NCBI RefSeq assembly: GCF_003646465.1
Contig: NZ_QZEX01000014.1
Coordinates: 13,677 to 77,676, forward strand
Direction: 5' to 3'
Origin: Chachezhania antarctica
GTDB lineage: Bacteria > Pseudomonadota > Alphaproteobacteria > Rhodobacterales > Rhodobacteraceae
DNA: 64,000 bases
Shown: in pieces, positions 35,119 to 43,233 of the stretch
Numbering within the stretch: position 1 is the stretch's first letter
Layout of the letters: the number at the start of each line of letters is the position of its first letter
Made by a program: the position numbers and the translations under genes
The notes under the pieces: generated by a model
What the model was told of the DNA's origin: nothing
The model's input: only the letters and a program-made list of their open reading frames with translations
Database searches by the model: none

Positions 35119-35188
35119 GTCCCCGTAGGATCTTAAACAGCTGTAATATTGACATAATACATTTGCCTGAAGACAAGAAGGAAGCCGT

Positions 35189-36304
35189 ATGTGTACCTCG
35201 CTCGTTTACCTCGATGCCGCCAACAGGGCCTATTTCGGCCGGACGCTGGAACTGACCTCGGACCTGCCGTACCAGCTTGTCTTCTTTCCGGCCGGTCTTC
35301 CGTTTTCGTCGCATCTCGAAGGACACGCCCCGCTTGAGTACACGTCCGTCTACGGCGTTCTGGCGGTGACGATGCCCGGCCGCATGCCGACCGCCGAGGC
35401 GCCGCTGGGCTATCCCGATCTCAAGGTGCTGGAAGGCATGAACGATCAGGGCCTGACCTTCAGCCTTCTGTCCTACCCGACCGCCGGCGGCGCGACGTCC
35501 AAGGTGGACGCGACACAGGCGGTTCTCTCGGCCTCGGACTTGGGGTCGTGGGCGCTGGGGCAGTTCGCCACCGTGGCCGAGGTTAAGGACGCGCTCGCCA
35601 GCCAGCCCGTGCTGCTCGAGGCGCTGACCCTGCTGGGCGGCGTGGAATCGCCGTTCCACTATGTTGTGCACGACGCGTCCGGCGCATCCTTTGTCATCGA
35701 ATTCAACAAGGGCGTGATGACCACCTACGACAACCCCGTGGGTGTCATGACCAACGGTCCCGAATTTTCGTGGCACCTGACGAACCTCGACAATTACACG
35801 TTCCTGACGAATGTCGACAAATCCAGCGGCACCTTCGGCAGCTACCAGGCCTCGCAGCCGGATTCCGGGATCGCGACGGCAGGCCTTCCGGCATCGAACA
35901 CCTCGGTCGGCCGGTTCGTGCGCGCGGCCTACTATGCGCACTACACCGAAAAGGCCGACAGCCCCGATCTTGCGGTGATGACGCTGGCCCATGTGATGAA
36001 CAACTTCGACCGCCCTCGCGGCGTGACGATCGACTATCCCACGGAAGGTGGCGGGCACCTGGAAGTGGCCGGCCTCTCGCAATCGGAAGATGAGACCTAC
36101 GCGACCGAATACACCTGCTGGACGAACCTGTCGGACCTGGACCGCAAGCGGTTCTACCTGCGGACCTATCGCAGCCTGAACTACGCCAGCTTCGATCTGC
36201 CCGCCCTGGCCCAGGCCGGGGGCGTCTGCGTCATGCCGGTGACCCATCTCGACGGCCTGTCGGGCGATGCGACCGAAACGCTGAAGACGGCCAAGGCCGC
36301 CTGA
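35189..36304 (+). CDS. Choloylglycine hydrolase/penicillin V acylase family amidase (Cys-Ntn)
   Basis: 371 residues from ATG 35189 (GAAGGA upstream). MCTS at the start exposes Cys2 as the N-terminal nucleophile after Met removal. Arg18 in FGRTLE, the Asn-rich EFNKG and NGPEF segments and a final NLSDLDRKRFYLRTYRSLNY region match the Ntn fold of linear amide C-N hydrolases. There is no signal peptide, so the enzyme is cytoplasmic. Family members cleave bile-salt conjugates, penicillin V or N-acyl homoserine lactones; the substrate here is unknown. The gene for glutamate decarboxylase follows after 77 bp. An N-acyl amino acid substrate is an attractive guess. Confidence 0.85.
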   Translation: MCTSLVYLDAANRAYFGRTLELTSDLPYQLVFFPAGLPFSSHLEGHAPLEYTSVYGVLAVTMPGRMPTAEAPLGYPDLKVLEGMNDQGLTFSLLSYPTAGGATSKVDATQAVLSASDLGSWALGQFATVAEVKDALASQPVLLEALTLLGGVESPFHYVVHDASGASFVIEFNKGVMTTYDNPVGVMTNGPEFSWHLTNLDNYTFLTNVDKSSGTFGSYQASQPDSGIATAGLPASNTSVGRFVRAAYYAHYTEKADSPDLAVMTLAHVMNNFDRPRGVTIDYPTEGGGHLEVAGLSQSEDETYATEYTCWTNLSDLDRKRFYLRTYRSLNYASFDLPALAQAGGVCVMPVTHLDGLSGDATETLKTAKAA

Positions 36305-36381
36305 CGCGCGAAATGACGTGACCAGTTCCGGCCGCCGCCACATGGCGGCCGGAGGATTGTGCAAAACGCTTGAGAGGCAAC

Positions 36382-37761
36382 ATGACTGACTGCATCGACA
36401 ACGAGAACGACGAGATCTACGGCTCGCACACGCTGGCGCAGGCTCTTCCGAAATCCATCTTTCCCGCGACCGAGAACAACCCGCGGCGCGTCTTTTCGGC
36501 CGTGCGGGACGAACTGATGCTGGACGGCAATGCGCGCCAGAACCTGGCCACCTTCTGCCAGACCTGGGAAGAGCCGGAAATCCACGAGCTGATGGATGCC
36601 TGCATCGACAAGAACATGATCGACAAGGACGAATATCCCCAGACCGCCGAGATCGAGGCGCGCTGCGTGCGGATGCTGGCCGATCTGTGGAACGCGCCCG
36701 ACGGCCCCGCCACCGGCTGTTCGACCACCGGGTCGAGCGAGGCCGCGATGCTGGGCGGGCTGGCCATGAAACGCCGCTGGGAAACGAAGCGCAAGGCCGA
36801 CGGCAAGCCCATCGACAAGCCGAACATCGTCACCGGCCCGGTGCAGGTGTGCTGGCACAAGTTCACCCGCTACTGGGATGTCGAACATCGCGAGATCCCG
36901 ATGGAAGACGGCCGCCTGCTGATGACGCCGGAAGAGGCGCTGAAATACTGCGACGAGAACACCATCGGCGTCGTACCCACGCTGGGCGTGACGTTCACCG
37001 GCGAATACGAACCCGTGAAGGCCATCAGCGAGGCGCTGGACCAGTTCGAAAAGGACACCGGGCTGGACATCCCGATCCACGTCGATGGCGCCTCGGGCGG
37101 GTTCCTTGCGCCGTTCTGCGCGCCGGATCTGGAATGGGATTTCCGCCTTCCGCGCGTGCGGTCGATCAACGCATCGGGCCACAAGTTCGGGCTGGCGCCG
37201 CTGGGCGTGGGCTGGGTCATGTGGCGCGAGGAAGCGGATCTGCCGGAAAGCATGATCTTCTGGGTCAACTACCTGGGCGGCAACATGAAGGACATCGCGC
37301 TCAACTTCTCGCGCCCCGGCGGGCAGATCGTGTGCCAGTACTACAACTTCCTGCGCCTTGGCCGCGAAGGGTACGAAAAGGTCCACGGCGCCTGCTACGA
37401 CACCTCGGCCTTCCTGGCGGAAGAGATCGCCAAGCTGGGCCCGTTCGAGATCGTCTTCGACGGCGACCGGGCGCGCGGGATCCCGGCCGTGTCCTGGCAG
37501 ATCAAGGAAGGCACCGATCCGGGCTTTACCCTGTTCGACCTGGCCGACCGGCTGCGCGTGCGGGGCTGGCAGGTCCCGGCCTATACGCTGCCGGCCAATT
37601 GCGAAGACCGCGCGATCCAGCGGATCCTTGTGCGCAACGGGGTCAGCCGCGACCTGTGTGCCCTGCTGATCGACGACATGAAAAGCGCGCTGGAGCATGT
37701 CGAGGCCCATCCCCGGAAGACGTCGCTGTCGGAAGACGACGCGTCGGGCTTCCACCACTGA
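36382..37761 (+). CDS. gadB: Glutamate decarboxylase (PLP-dependent)
   Basis: 459 residues from ATG 36382 (GAGAGG 7 bases upstream); E. coli GadB has 466. [17 protein letters not shown] (about 114-130), [13 protein letters not shown] (from 233) and [20 protein letters not shown] with the PLP-binding Lys268 are all present. The enzyme turns glutamate into GABA and CO2, consuming a cytoplasmic proton. The C-terminus ends in FHH; a C-terminal His gates E. coli GadB by pH, so pH control may be conserved. No glutamate/GABA antiporter (GadC) lies nearby, unlike classical acid-resistance operons. Confidence 0.93.
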   Translation: MTDCIDNENDEIYGSHTLAQALPKSIFPATENNPRRVFSAVRDELMLDGNARQNLATFCQTWEEPEIHELMDACIDKNMIDKDEYPQTAEIEARCVRMLADLWNAPDGPATGCSTTGSSEAAMLGGLAMKRRWETKRKADGKPIDKPNIVTGPVQVCWHKFTRYWDVEHREIPMEDGRLLMTPEEALKYCDENTIGVVPTLGVTFTGEYEPVKAISEALDQFEKDTGLDIPIHVDGASGGFLAPFCAPDLEWDFRLPRVRSINASGHKFGLAPLGVGWVMWREEADLPESMIFWVNYLGGNMKDIALNFSRPGGQIVCQYYNFLRLGREGYEKVHGACYDTSAFLAEEIAKLGPFEIVFDGDRARGIPAVSWQIKEGTDPGFTLFDLADRLRVRGWQVPAYTLPANCEDRAIQRILVRNGVSRDLCALLIDDMKSALEHVEAHPRKTSLSEDDASGFHH

Positions 37762-37795
37762 TGCATGCGCTGCATGAAAAGATCGGGGGCCGGCC

Positions 37796-38647
37796 ATGAA
37801 CCGGCCCTTCGAAGGACATGACGCGCAGGGGCTGACGGAACGGGGCGTTGGCCCCTTCGTCACCTTCCGCAGCTACCTGCATCAAGGCCGTCTGGTGCAC
37901 TGGCGCGCGCGCCAGCACCGCAAGGGCCTGTTGCAGCACCCGGATCAGGTCGCCGCGTTCTGGCAGAAGCCGGCCTATAACTGGTGGACGGGGCTCAGCT
38001 TTTCCATTGGCTCGCTGCTGTTCATGCTGGGGGCGACGCTGTCGCTGACCCCGAACCCGCTGAGCGCTGTGCAGATCGCCATCATCTTCTTCATGGGGTC
38101 GATCCCTTTCACGATTGCCGGGTTCCTGCAGAACTTCCAGGCGGCGAACGCGGGGGACTTCTCGTCCTCCTCGCCGGCGCGGCCTGATCGGATATCCATT
38201 GTCGGCTGGGAAACGAACAGCCTGGGCTGGATCAGCACGTTCGCGCAGTTCCTGGGCACCATCGCCTTCAACTTCAATACGTTCGACGCGATCGATCCGG
38301 TCTCGGGCTGGTACCAGCAGGACCTGACGATCTGGCTTCCGGGCTTCATCGGCTCGGTCCTGTTCCTTGTCTCGGGCTACCTGGCGTTCATGGAGACAAG
38401 CCACGGCTACTGGTCGTGGAAACCTGGGGATCTCGACTGGAAGATCGTGTTCATCAACCTGCTGGGTTGCATCTTCTTCATGATTGCCGGGATCGTTTCC
38501 TTCATCCCGAAGGGCACGGACCCGGAGTGGCTGATCAACCTCGCCAATGTTCATCTGTGGCTGGGCGCGTTCTGCTTCCTGACGGGCGCGCTTCTGATGA
38601 TGCGCGAAAGCCGGCAGACCGAGACGGTGGGCGACCAGAAACTCTGA
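37796..38647 (+). CDS. Multi-pass membrane protein linked to glutamate decarboxylase (YrhK-like)
   Basis: 283 residues, ATG 37796, 34 bp after gadB. Cytoplasmic N-terminus (about 1-60), then six or so membrane helices: about 64-82, 90-108, 143-160, 180-200, 220-240 and 250-270. W-rich joins such as PAYNWWTGLSFSIGSLLF are seen. The last pair of helices (NLANVHLWLGAFCFLTGALLMM) resembles the YrhK domain. No transport motif or charged residue pattern is recognised. Position suggests a partner of GadB or of the transporters upstream. It is not a GadC-type APC permease. Confidence 0.6.
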   Translation: MNRPFEGHDAQGLTERGVGPFVTFRSYLHQGRLVHWRARQHRKGLLQHPDQVAAFWQKPAYNWWTGLSFSIGSLLFMLGATLSLTPNPLSAVQIAIIFFMGSIPFTIAGFLQNFQAANAGDFSSSSPARPDRISIVGWETNSLGWISTFAQFLGTIAFNFNTFDAIDPVSGWYQQDLTIWLPGFIGSVLFLVSGYLAFMETSHGYWSWKPGDLDWKIVFINLLGCIFFMIAGIVSFIPKGTDPEWLINLANVHLWLGAFCFLTGALLMMRESRQTETVGDQKL

Positions 38648-38657
38648 CAACGCCGGT

Positions 38658-38676
38658 CGGCCCGGATCCGGGGCCG
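38658..38676. terminator. Bidirectional hairpin between convergent genes
   Basis: cggccc (38658-38663) pairs with gggccg (38671-38676) around a GGATCC centre. It lies between the stops of two convergent genes. No T tract. Confidence 0.45.
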
Positions 38677-38699
38677 TTCCTGCGCGCGTCAGGCGGTTG

Positions 38700-40157
38700 T
38701 TACAGGTTATCCCTGACCACCATCCCGTCCTTCATGATCAGCGCCAGCGACTCCTCGGGCTGGCCCAGCCAGTCGAGCCCGGTTTCCGGATCTTCATCGA
38801 CGACAAGCAGATCTGCCAGTGCGCCCGGCGCGATCACGCCCAGCGGGCCCGCATAGGGCGCGCGTTCCCCCGACAAGGCCAACAAATCGCCCGCATCTCC
38901 CGTCGCCATGCGCAACGCCTCCAGCGGGGACATGAAGCGGGCCAGTTTCGACAATTGGCGGCCCTGCGTGGCCGTGCCCTTCGGGTTCATCAGGATATCG
39001 GTGCCGAACGCCATGCGCACGCCGTGCTGGCGGCCCATCTCGAAGGCCGATACCGTGCCGTCCTGAACCCGGATCTGCTTGGCCCGCGCGGACGGATCGG
39101 TCTTGGGGTTCGCGTCCTCGTCGTTCAGGAAGGGCTGGATGCTCCACCATGCGCCGGCATCGGCCATCATGCGCGCCGTTTCCTCGTCGGCCAGCTGCCC
39201 GTGTTCGATGGATTTCACGCCGGCGCGCAGACACCGCTGAATGCCTTCCGAGGTATAGACATGGGCGCAGACATAGGTCCCCCAGTCCGCGGCGGCCCTG
39301 ACGGCGGTGCGCATCTCCTCCTCGAAGAACTGCACGCTATCCAGCGGATCGTAAAGCGATGTCACCCCGCCCCCGGCCATGATCTTGACCTGGCTTGCGC
39401 CCTTCATCAGCTGTTCGCGCGTGCGGCGCAGAACCATGTCGTTCCCATCCGCCAGGACGGCCACGCCTTCCTTCTCGGCCCGGTCGGCCGGTGTCGACGG
39501 CATTCGCGGCAATGCGCTGAGAAGCCGGAAATCGCCGTGCCCGCCGGTCTGGGAGATCATCGCGCCCGACGGGAAGATCCGCGGCCCCCGGATCACGCCC
39601 CGGTCGATTGCCTGTTTCAGACCGAAGCTGGGCCCTCCGACATCGCGCACGGTGGTGAAGCCGCGCAGCAGTGTCGCCCCGGCCTGCTGGCCCGCGACAA
39701 GCTGCACGAAGTTGATGTCGCCCATCATCGCGACCTGCTCGGTCACGCCGCACAGCGTCGCGTGCCAATGGGCATCGATCAGCCCGGGGATCACGGTCCG
39801 GCCGCCGCAATCGATCACCCGCGCGCCCTCGGGCACGGTGCCGGCGGGGACCAGCGCCTCGATCCGGCCATCCCGGACGACGATGTCCCGACCGGCCAGG
39901 ATCTCCAGCGTATGTCCGTCGAAATACCGCAGGTTGGCCAGGACCGTCGGTGGCTGGGCCGTCTGGGCGCGGACTTCGCCCGGGGTCAGCCCGAAGCCCG
40001 CAAACATCCCCATCACGGCGCCAAGACCGCCCAGCATCTGGCGACGGTTCAGATCCGCCTCGATCCGCCGAAAGCCGGCCTGAGTCTGCGGCGCGCCGCA
40101 CAGGCAGACATCGTGTCCCGCATCGGGCGCCGGGGCGCTGCAACAAACCTGGCACAT
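38700..40157 (-). CDS. Amidohydrolase-superfamily enzyme with Cys-rich leader and internal Tat-like signal
   Basis: 485 residues from ATG 40157 (AAAGGAG upstream). Residues 2-20 are Cys-rich (CQVCC, CLCG). A twin-arginine motif NRRQMLGGLGA with a hydrophobic stretch follows at about 38-65, further from the start than normal. The amidohydrolase core shows GLIDAHWHATL (metal-binding HxH, near 127), a Lys in VKIMAGGG for metal bridging, SIEHGQL and GTDILMN (active-site Asp). It is imidazolonepropionase/prolidase-like, so a metal-dependent hydrolase of amide or cyclic substrates. Probably periplasmic if the Tat signal works. It lies 66 bp after the outer membrane factor gene and may share its transcript. 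Confidence 0.8.
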   Translation of the reverse strand: MCQVCCSAPAPDAGHDVCLCGAPQTQAGFRRIEADLNRRQMLGGLGAVMGMFAGFGLTPGEVRAQTAQPPTVLANLRYFDGHTLEILAGRDIVVRDGRIEALVPAGTVPEGARVIDCGGRTVIPGLIDAHWHATLCGVTEQVAMMGDINFVQLVAGQQAGATLLRGFTTVRDVGGPSFGLKQAIDRGVIRGPRIFPSGAMISQTGGHGDFRLLSALPRMPSTPADRAEKEGVAVLADGNDMVLRRTREQLMKGASQVKIMAGGGVTSLYDPLDSVQFFEEEMRTAVRAAADWGTYVCAHVYTSEGIQRCLRAGVKSIEHGQLADEETARMMADAGAWWSIQPFLNDEDANPKTDPSARAKQIRVQDGTVSAFEMGRQHGVRMAFGTDILMNPKGTATQGRQLSKLARFMSPLEALRMATGDAGDLLALSGERAPYAGPLGVIAPGALADLLVVDEDPETGLDWLGQPEESLALIMKDGMVVRDNL

Positions 40158-40223
40158 CCTGTGCTCCTTTCCCATCGCCCGGGTCCGCCGGTCCATCCCG
40201 GCTGCAACTTGCGCGTTTCGCTG

Positions 40224-41804
40224 TCAGTTCGTTGCCTTGGCGGGGGCCGTCCGGGACGTCATGTTTCCCAGCGCAAATGCAAGTGTCGAGGCGGCCACCA
40301 GCGATGCGGCATGCGCATCCACCTGTGCCAGCTCGGAATCGAGCAGACCCGCCTTTGCCGTCGAGACATCCGTCAACGTGCCCAGACCGTTCCGGAACGC
40401 CTCGAACGCGGCCTCGTAGGTCGTATCGGCAGCGATGTTCAGTTCCCGCGCCGCTTCATACGAGCTCAGCGCCGATTGAAGCGTATTAGCGGCGACAACG
40501 ATTTCGCTGCGGGCGGTATTGATCGTCAGTTCGTGCGTCGCGGCCGCGGCCGCCTTCGCGGCCTCCGCCTGATTGCGGCGCCTTTCGCGAATCCTGCCGT
40601 CATAAATCGGAATTGACATGCCGACGACCACACCGGACGTCGTGTTCTGGAAATCCGCGCCCGGCAAAGTGCCCGTCTGGATCCGGCCATTGTTCGCTGC
40701 GGCCACCGCACCAAGATAGACCTTGGGCCGGAACGCTGCGTCGGCCGCCTCCACGTTGGCCTCGCTTGCCTGAAGCGCCGCATAACTCGCCAGCACGTCA
40801 GGGCGCCGGGCCAGCGCTTGCTCGATCACCTTTTCCGTCGGCAGGGACCGCGCCCGTGGCAACCGGCGGCCCGCGCTCGACGCGATCCTCAGCTTGGACC
40901 GCGGGGAGACCCCGATGGACCCCATCAGATCCTGATACGCGCTGCTCAGTCCGTCTTCGGCGGCCACCAGCCGGAACTTCGACTGGGCGACAAGCTGCTT
41001 TGCCTGCGCCGTTTCGATCGTGGTTCCAAGGCCGCTTGCATAACGGCCATCGGCCGCTTCCTGCAGTTCAAGGCTGTTCTGCAGCGCGCGCCGGGCGATG
41101 GCCAGATCCTGCTGCGCCGCGCCATAATTGAAGTACGAGCGCGAGATGTTGTAGATCAGCGCCTGGTGGGTCCCGTTGAAGTTGACGTTCGCGGCATAGG
41201 CCGTCCGCTGTGCCGCATCGCGCCAGGCCTGCCGTTCGCCAAAATCGAACAGCAGCCATTGCAGGGCGATGTTCGGAACGACACCCTGTGAATTCGTCCT
41301 GATGTAATCGGTGTCGCCGTTCAGCCCGGTTACCGGCGTGACAAGATCCTGGTAGCCGCCGATGACGTTCGCCGTGATGATCGGCAGATATGTTCCTTCG
41401 ACCATGCCGACGGCCTCGGCCGCCTGCCGGGCCTGTTGCCAGGCCACGCGCGTTGCCGGGTGATTGCGCTGCCCGATGTCGATCAGTTCTTCCAGTGTCA
41501 GAACCTTGCCCGACTGCAGCGCGTTCGTGGGCTCGAACGCCCCGTCTGGTCCCTTGACCGAGAAGTCGCCGGCAGACTGTCCGTCCGCCGCCCAGGGCTT
41601 GTCGGGTGCCGGGGAAACGGTCGGCGTACCGGTCATGTCGGAACAGTTCGCTAGGGTCATGCAGATGGCAAGGCCCGCCATTTTTGCGGAAACCCGGTTG
41701 CCTTTCCGGCGGACAAACCCAAGACGCGATTTCTTCCGGGGCACCAGTTCACCACGCTCCGTTCGGATAACATTTGTTGTTCCGAAGGATGGCATAGCTG
41801 CCAT
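40224..41804 (-). CDS. TolC/OprM-type outer membrane efflux factor (lipoprotein)
   Basis: 526 residues from ATG 41804, chosen for AGGAG ten bases upstream; a GTG at 41744 is also possible. AGLAICMTLANC is a lipoprotein signal with lipobox Cys near residue 54, preceded by a long basic leader. The two repeats of the family, with long coiled-coil helices, are seen around VLTLEELIDIGQRNHPATRVAWQQARQA and ARRPDVLASYAALQASEANVEAADAAFRPKV. The trimer would form the exit duct of an efflux pump. It is transcribed convergently to the HlyD-FUSC genes and may be their missing partner. IS3 sequence lies immediately upstream. Confidence 0.85.
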   Translation of the reverse strand: MAAMPSFGTTNVIRTERGELVPRKKSRLGFVRRKGNRVSAKMAGLAICMTLANCSDMTGTPTVSPAPDKPWAADGQSAGDFSVKGPDGAFEPTNALQSGKVLTLEELIDIGQRNHPATRVAWQQARQAAEAVGMVEGTYLPIITANVIGGYQDLVTPVTGLNGDTDYIRTNSQGVVPNIALQWLLFDFGERQAWRDAAQRTAYAANVNFNGTHQALIYNISRSYFNYGAAQQDLAIARRALQNSLELQEAADGRYASGLGTTIETAQAKQLVAQSKFRLVAAEDGLSSAYQDLMGSIGVSPRSKLRIASSAGRRLPRARSLPTEKVIEQALARRPDVLASYAALQASEANVEAADAAFRPKVYLGAVAAANNGRIQTGTLPGADFQNTTSGVVVGMSIPIYDGRIRERRRNQAEAAKAAAAATHELTINTARSEIVVAANTLQSALSSYEAARELNIAADTTYEAAFEAFRNGLGTLTDVSTAKAGLLDSELAQVDAHAASLVAASTLAFALGNMTSRTAPAKATN

Positions 41805-41879
41805 TCGGTCACAACTCCTACCTAGACAAGCTTCTGATTCCATTGGCCCGTCAACCCCCGCGGCATCGTCAGTCCGAAC

Positions 41880-42005
41880 GCTCCTCTTCACGGGAATATT
41901 CTCATCCTCGACCGCCTTCAGCCGCCGCATCGCGTCGGGCAGCAGACCGCCATATCGCTTCTTCCAGTCGAAACACGTCGCCTGGCTGATCCTTGCCTTC
42001 CGGCA
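41880..42005 (-). mobile_element. IS3-family OrfA relic
   Basis: The minus strand reads CRKARISQATCFDWKKRY and then GGLLPDAMRRLKAVEDENIP, the conserved middle of OrfA from IS407-type IS3 elements. The first ~20 residues and everything after the leucine zipper are gone. The reading frame runs on without a stop into the outer membrane factor gene, so its promoter may come from or through this relic. Confidence 0.72.
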
Positions 42006-42244
42006 GTAGAGATTCCACCAGTGGTCGGCCTCGGCCGGTCGCGTGACTGGACGCGACCTGCGTCAAGGTCCGCGGCGTCCGGACAAAGACTGCCCCTTCG
42101 CGATCTTCGCAAGCCTCGCGGCCTGCCCGGGGCCAGATAGGCCTGACGCTCAAACGACCGGAAAGTCTGCGACGGAACCAGTATGGACGATTGCATTTTG
42201 ATAACAATACTATGCCAAGTCCAAACTGAACGATAGGAAGACCA

Positions 42245-43023
42245 TTGGAAACGCGCTTGTTGGAGAGCCTGCTGCACGTTGCTCAACACGGTTCGATCGC
42301 GGCGGCGGCAAGGAGGCAGGGCCTGACGCCCGCAGCGGTGGGGCAACGCATACAGGCGCTGGAAAATGAACTGGGCTTTCAACTGCTGGAACGTGTCGGG
42401 CATACCTCCCGGCCCACGGAAGCCTGTATCCGGCTCTTGCCGCATGCGCGGGAACTGGTCACGCTTGCCAACCACCTGGCCGAAAAAGCCGACATGGACG
42501 GCATGAGCGGGTTCATTCGCGTGGGCGTGATCTCGACATTGTTCCAGGACCTCATTCCGCCGGTTCTTCGACGGATCCATGCGGAACTGTCGGGGCTGCC
42601 GCTGCATCTCATTCCGGGCACGTCGATGGATCTGTAGCCGCCCTGATCGTGGAGCCCGGATTCGACGTGCCCAAGGCGGCGCTGGTCGAACCGCTGCTGA
42701 CCGAGCCCCTGGCCCTGATCACGCGCGACCGGACGGACCGCGGGATCGAGGTGGATCCGATGGTCGAGCTGGACAGCCTTGAAACGATTGCCATCCTCGT
42801 TGGCGAAGGGCTTGGCGTATCTCTGGTGCCGTGCTGGCGCGGGTTGGAGCGGTTCGCGCCGCGGCTCCATGTTTCCCAGCCGCTGCCGGCGGAATACGAC
42901 CGCAGGCGGTGCCTGATCTATCCGAACAAGAACCGCAACGATCCGCTGTGGTCGGCGTTCCGGGGGCTTGTCAGCGATTGCGCCGCGATCCTAGGGGCGG
43001 ACCGGCACCGGGACGTCGGCTGA
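42245..43023 (+). pseudogene. LysR-family regulator, broken by internal deletions
   Basis: The 5' part (42245-42637, 130 codons) has a good LysR helix-turn-helix: LLHVAQHGSIAAAARRQGLTPAAVGQRIQALE. It runs to IPGTSMDL and a TAG. The effector domain resumes one frame over at about 42640 with VAALIVEPGFDVPK. It continues to LITRDRTDRGIEVDP and LDSLETIAILVGEGLGVSLVP and stops at 43023. Against normal LysR proteins (about 300 residues) roughly a dozen codons are lost at the frameshift and more after LITR. Two deletions make restoration by a sequencing correction unlikely. Confidence 0.8.
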
Positions 43024-43046
43024 CCCGCCGGCACTGTCCGCGGAGT

Positions 43047-43190
43047 TCATGCGCTGATCGCGTCCGTTCCGATCATGTGGCAGGCGGCGCGAAGCCGGTT
43101 GGCAAGGTCGGTCATGCCGGGCACGCGCTTGCGGCAGATGTCTTCGGCAAGCGGGCAACGGGTGTTGAAATGGCATCCCGGCGGCGGCGA
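43047..43190 (-). pseudogene. C-terminal relic of an oligopeptide ABC transporter ATPase (OppF/DppF)
   Basis: The minus strand encodes PPPGCHFNTRCPLAEDIC, then VPGM and ACHM, ending at 43047. This is the Cys-rich oligopeptide/dipeptide (oligo_HPY) tail of peptide transporter ATPases. The Walker A, signature and Walker B regions are absent upstream. It sits in a scar with a broken LysR gene and IS3 pieces. Confidence 0.72.
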
Positions 43191-43233
43191 CAGCTGGGTT
43201 AGTTCAGGTCTGCGCGGGTAACGCGAGTGCCAG

